Assembly: GCA_910578985.1 (NCBI GenBank)
Contig: CAJTSF010000042.1
Location: 1-8,797, forward strand
Direction of reading: 5' to 3'
Length of the DNA stretch: 8,797 nt
From: an uncultured Odoribacter sp.
Lineage (GTDB): Bacteria; Bacteroidota; Bacteroidia; Bacteroidales; Marinifilaceae
The notes under the pieces were generated by a model. The model was not told the DNA's origin, did no database searches, and saw nothing but the letters and a program-made list of their open reading frames with translations. Positions 6,081 through 8,797 of this stretch are shown here, piece after piece. A program made the translations under genes and the position numbers. How positions within the stretch are numbered: the first letter of the stretch is position 1; each line of letters starts with the position of its first letter.

Positions 6081-8797
6081 TTAAAATGAAACGGTTAATC
6101 CCAAAGTGTAGGTCGGACGGTCGCTCAACTGGATATTGGCGAAACCTCCCTGTGTCGGGGTTTGTCCCTTCAGCTCTTTGGCAGAGATGGTAAAGAGATT
6201 GGTAGCCGAGAGTGACAGGTCCAGACGCGACAAGCGCATTTTCCTCAAGAGTTCCTCCTTGAACTGGTAGGTCAGGCTCAGGTTGGAGCACTTCAGGTAG
6301 TTGCCGCTTACCACACGGTGGTTGCTGTAGTCGTACATGTTCCAGATAGAGGTTGCAATGGGTTGGATGCCGTTCTGTCCATCGCTCCAATGCCGTTGAT
6401 ACAACGAGTAACTGTCATCCCCTTTTCCGATAATGGCGGGGATGTCGGTGTGGCGCTCGTCGCCCGGTTTGCGCCAACGGTTCAGAAAATCCTTGCTGAC
6501 ATTGTTTTCCGGACGGATATTATTGGCATCCATCACGGAGTTGGCGGAACTGCTGTAAATGGCAAAGAGGCGGATTTTGTTTCCGAGGCTGTAGGCGAAG
6601 TTTCCGCACAGGCGGATGTTCTTCCAGCGCAGCGTCGTGCTGACATTGCCGGACATGGTCGGCTCACGCCGTCCAGATGCCTGCAACACGCGGGTGTAGG
6701 TGTCGTATTTGCTCAATCCGCGTAATACTTCGGGATTGTCGTTATAATCGTCGAACATCGGACCTCCGTTCACAGGGCTTAATCCCATGAACTTATAGGA
6801 ATAGAATGTGCCGACCGGTTGCCCCTGCACCAATGCCGAACCGTTCAGGAAGTTGGAGAGCTCATATTGGTTGGCGTCGGGTTTGCTCTTCATTTTGTTG
6901 AACGTTTTGGAGAAAGAGGTCGAAATGGACCAGAACCAGTCGTTCGTCTGAATCGGCAGGAAAGTCAGCGACACGTTGTATCCGTGATTGTCGATGTCCC
7001 CTTGATTGACCGTATAGACATCGTTGGGCACTCCGTTCATGATGGAGATAGATTTCTCCATAAAAGCGTCCTCGGTGTGTTTCCACCAGTATTCCGCTTC
7101 CACCATCACTTTTCTCTGAAACAATCCCAATTCGGCACCGACATTATAGGAACTAGTCGTTTCCCATTTCAGTTCCGGGTTCGGATAGCGACTGACGGAA
7201 GCCGTATTTTCGCCGAAGTGGGAATCAAGAGGCTGCTTGGAAATAATCATGACGGGGCTTTGGTCTTTAAGCATGTTGCCCTGATAGCCGAACGAGGCTT
7301 TCAGGCGGAGGAAATCCAGCCATTGCGCCTCTTTCACTCCCGGCAGTTCCGACACGTTCCAGTTGGCGGAGGCGGACCAGATGGGCAGGAATTTGTTGTT
7401 GCTCTGGTCGCCGAAAGCGTTGGAACCGTCCACTCGGCCGTTGGCGTTCACCGTGAAATAGTTGAAATAACTGTAGGACACGGAGAGATAGCCGGACATG
7501 GAATTGTTTCTGTTATCCGATAACTGGGCAGGATTTTGCAGTACCCATCGGGCGTATTCGGGAAACTTCGTCGGATCGATGTCCTTCACGAAACTCATGC
7601 CCCGGTCTTTGTAATAACCGCGGTCGGTGTGCATATATCCCCGATTTCGGGTGGAATTCATTTCGAAACCGGCGGAGCCACTGATGTTGTGCTGTTTTGC
7701 CCCGCCGAAAGAGTGGTTGCCGTCCAATTGCAGACGCACCGTATAGGCGTGGTTGTCCGTTTGGTTATAAGAGAGTTCCCCGCCATAGGGCAGCAGGCTG
7801 GTGCCTCCGGTATAGGTCGGATTCCCCATAATATCTGGTTCGCCCTCGGTTCTGGGTTCCGGTAATACACCGTATTCCGTACCGCGCAGTTTGGCGGCGT
7901 AGTAGGTTTTTTCTCCCCACCAGCCTTCTTGGACGGTGTTCGAGGTTTGATAGGAAACAATTGCGTTGGCATTTAACCAACTGGCGATGTTGAATTGCAG
8001 GTTCGCCGTGACGGACAAGCCTGCCCCGCGTTGGTCATAGGAACTGTTTTCCAGTTCGTTCAGGATATTGTATGAATAGTATTCCGTACCAAAGTTCCCT
8101 CGTCCTCTTTGCAAATAATAGAAATACTCCCCGTTCTCGTCAAAGGCAGGCAGTGCCCGGGTGGTCTTGTAGGCGTACTCCATTGGGTTCAAATCCTGCT
8201 GGTAGTATTTGCGGGAAGAAACGTTTCCGTTCAGGTTCAGTGAAGCGCGCATCCAGGAGGTTAAGTTCGCATCCATTTTCAGGATGGCGGTATAGCGGTC
8301 GTTTTTATTGTCCCAGATCACATCGTTGTCGCGCGTGTAGCCGATGGAAGCGTAATAGGTGGCGTCCGAAGAACCGCCGTTGATGCTGACGGTATGCGTG
8401 TGCGATACGGAGTTTTGAGTCAGCAGGTCGAACCAGTCGGTGTTGAGGGCGCTGAGGTGTTCCACCTCTTTCTCGAACTGGGCATCGGTCAGCTCCTGAT
8501 TGTACAAGCGGAGCAATAATCCCTCGTAACCGACCCTGTTGATATCTTCTGGAAACGGATAATGCTGTTCCACCAGTTCACGGGAGAATTGGATGCGTTC
8601 TCGCGAGTTCATCACATTGACGGCACGGTCGTTGTAAGAGGGACGCTGGCGAAGCGTGGTGGACATGTTGTAGGTGACGATGGGGCGTCCCACCCGTCCT
8701 TTCTTCGTGGTTACCACGATGACACCGTTGGCGGCACGGGTACCGTAGAGGGCGGTGGCTGCCGCATCCTTCAGCACGTCGATACGCTCGATGTCCT
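6081..8797 (-). CDS. SusC-family TonB-dependent outer-membrane transporter, 5' end cut off by the window
   Basis: This is the C-terminal part (about 905 residues) of a SusC/RagA-type TonB-linked transporter, which forms the 22-stranded outer-membrane barrel that pulls a SusD-delivered ligand into the periplasm using TonB energy. The frame is open to the right edge. It reads DIERIDVLKDAAATALYG and then NGVIVVTTKKG, the conserved end of the plug domain in this family, so the GTG at 8777 is an internal valine and not a start. The rest is barrel: motifs such as NPELKWETTSSYNVGAELG and NGRVDGSNAFGD are typical, and the protein ends in TLGLTVSF with the terminal Phe expected for an outer-membrane barrel. 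The missing part should hold the signal peptide, the carboxypeptidase-regulatory-like domain, the TonB box and the first half of the plug, as full members usually have about 1000-1100 residues. The susD-like gene starts 12 bases after the stop. The family call is secure; the substrate is unknown. Confidence 0.95.
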   Translation of the reverse strand, partial: DIERIDVLKDAAATALYGTRAANGVIVVTTKKGRVGRPIVTYNMSTTLRQRPSYNDRAVNVMNSRERIQFSRELVEQHYPFPEDINRVGYEGLLLRLYNQELTDAQFEKEVEHLSALNTDWFDLLTQNSVSHTHTVSINGGSSDATYYASIGYTRDNDVIWDNKNDRYTAILKMDANLTSWMRASLNLNGNVSSRKYYQQDLNPMEYAYKTTRALPAFDENGEYFYYLQRGRGNFGTEYYSYNILNELENSSYDQRGAGLSVTANLQFNIASWLNANAIVSYQTSNTVQEGWWGEKTYYAAKLRGTEYGVLPEPRTEGEPDIMGNPTYTGGTSLLPYGGELSYNQTDNHAYTVRLQLDGNHSFGGAKQHNISGSAGFEMNSTRNRGYMHTDRGYYKDRGMSFVKDIDPTKFPEYARWVLQNPAQLSDNRNNSMSGYLSVSYSYFNYFTVNANGRVDGSNAFGDQSNNKFLPIWSASANWNVSELPGVKEAQWLDFLRLKASFGYQGNMLKDQSPVMIISKQPLDSHFGENTASVSRYPNPELKWETTSSYNVGAELGLFQRKVMVEAEYWWKHTEDAFMEKSISIMNGVPNDVYTVNQGDIDNHGYNVSLTFLPIQTNDWFWSISTSFSKTFNKMKSKPDANQYELSNFLNGSALVQGQPVGTFYSYKFMGLSPVNGGPMFDDYNDNPEVLRGLSKYDTYTRVLQASGRREPTMSGNVSTTLRWKNIRLCGNFAYSLGNKIRLFAIYSSSANSVMDANNIRPENNVSKDFLNRWRKPGDERHTDIPAIIGKGDDSYSLYQRHWSDGQNGIQPIATSIWNMYDYSNHRVVSGNYLKCSNLSLTYQFKEELLRKMRLSRLDLSLSATNLFTISAKELKGQTPTQGGFANIQLSDRPTYTLGLTVSF

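Noticed and set aside
8775..8777. GTG as the start codon of the SusC gene
   Set aside because: The frame is open upstream to the window edge and reads DIERID just before, which is the conserved plug-domain sequence, so the gene is simply truncated by the window.

Overview
The window comes from a member of the Bacteroidota, most likely a gut Bacteroidales such as Bacteroides or Parabacteroides. The evidence is a SusC/SusD-type outer-membrane uptake pair followed by a run of small lipoproteins with Bacteroidota-type lipoboxes, A/T-rich gene leaders, and a FISUMP-domain protein. All recognisable genes lie on the minus strand, so transcription runs from high to low coordinates. I see no RNA genes, CRISPR arrays, insertion sequences or plus-strand genes.

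Region by region, in the direction of transcription: (1) 8797-6081 is the C-terminal part of a SusC-family TonB-dependent transporter whose N-terminus lies beyond the window edge. (2) 6068-4476 is its SusD-family partner lipoprotein. (3) 4454-3540 is a lipoprotein that looks like the SusC/SusD-associated zinc metallohydrolase family, but its HExxH zinc site is destroyed. (4) 3537-2812 is a FISUMP-domain lipoprotein. (5) 2797-1601 is a DUF4369/TlpA-like thioredoxin lipoprotein with an intact WCGPC motif. The gaps between these five genes are only about 2-21 bases, so they almost certainly form one operon. A perfect 10-bp hairpin (1571-1594) follows the last stop codon. (6) 1494-226 is an A/T-rich gene for an unrecognised lipoprotein with a Gly-rich linker and a four-cysteine cluster. 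Its reading frame is broken near 261-274, and an open frame continues out of register to the window edge at base 1.

Working model (inference): SusC/SusD imports an unknown nutrient across the outer membrane. The degenerate peptidase and the FISUMP protein, whose mature N-termini look like surface-export signals, would act as accessory binding proteins outside the cell. The thioredoxin lipoprotein would do thiol-disulfide chemistry in the periplasm. No glycoside hydrolase, lyase, sulfatase or sigma/anti-sigma gene is visible, so the substrate cannot be named. The two most useful observations are the loss of the zinc ligands in the peptidase-like protein and the repairable single-base frameshift in the left-hand lipoprotein gene.
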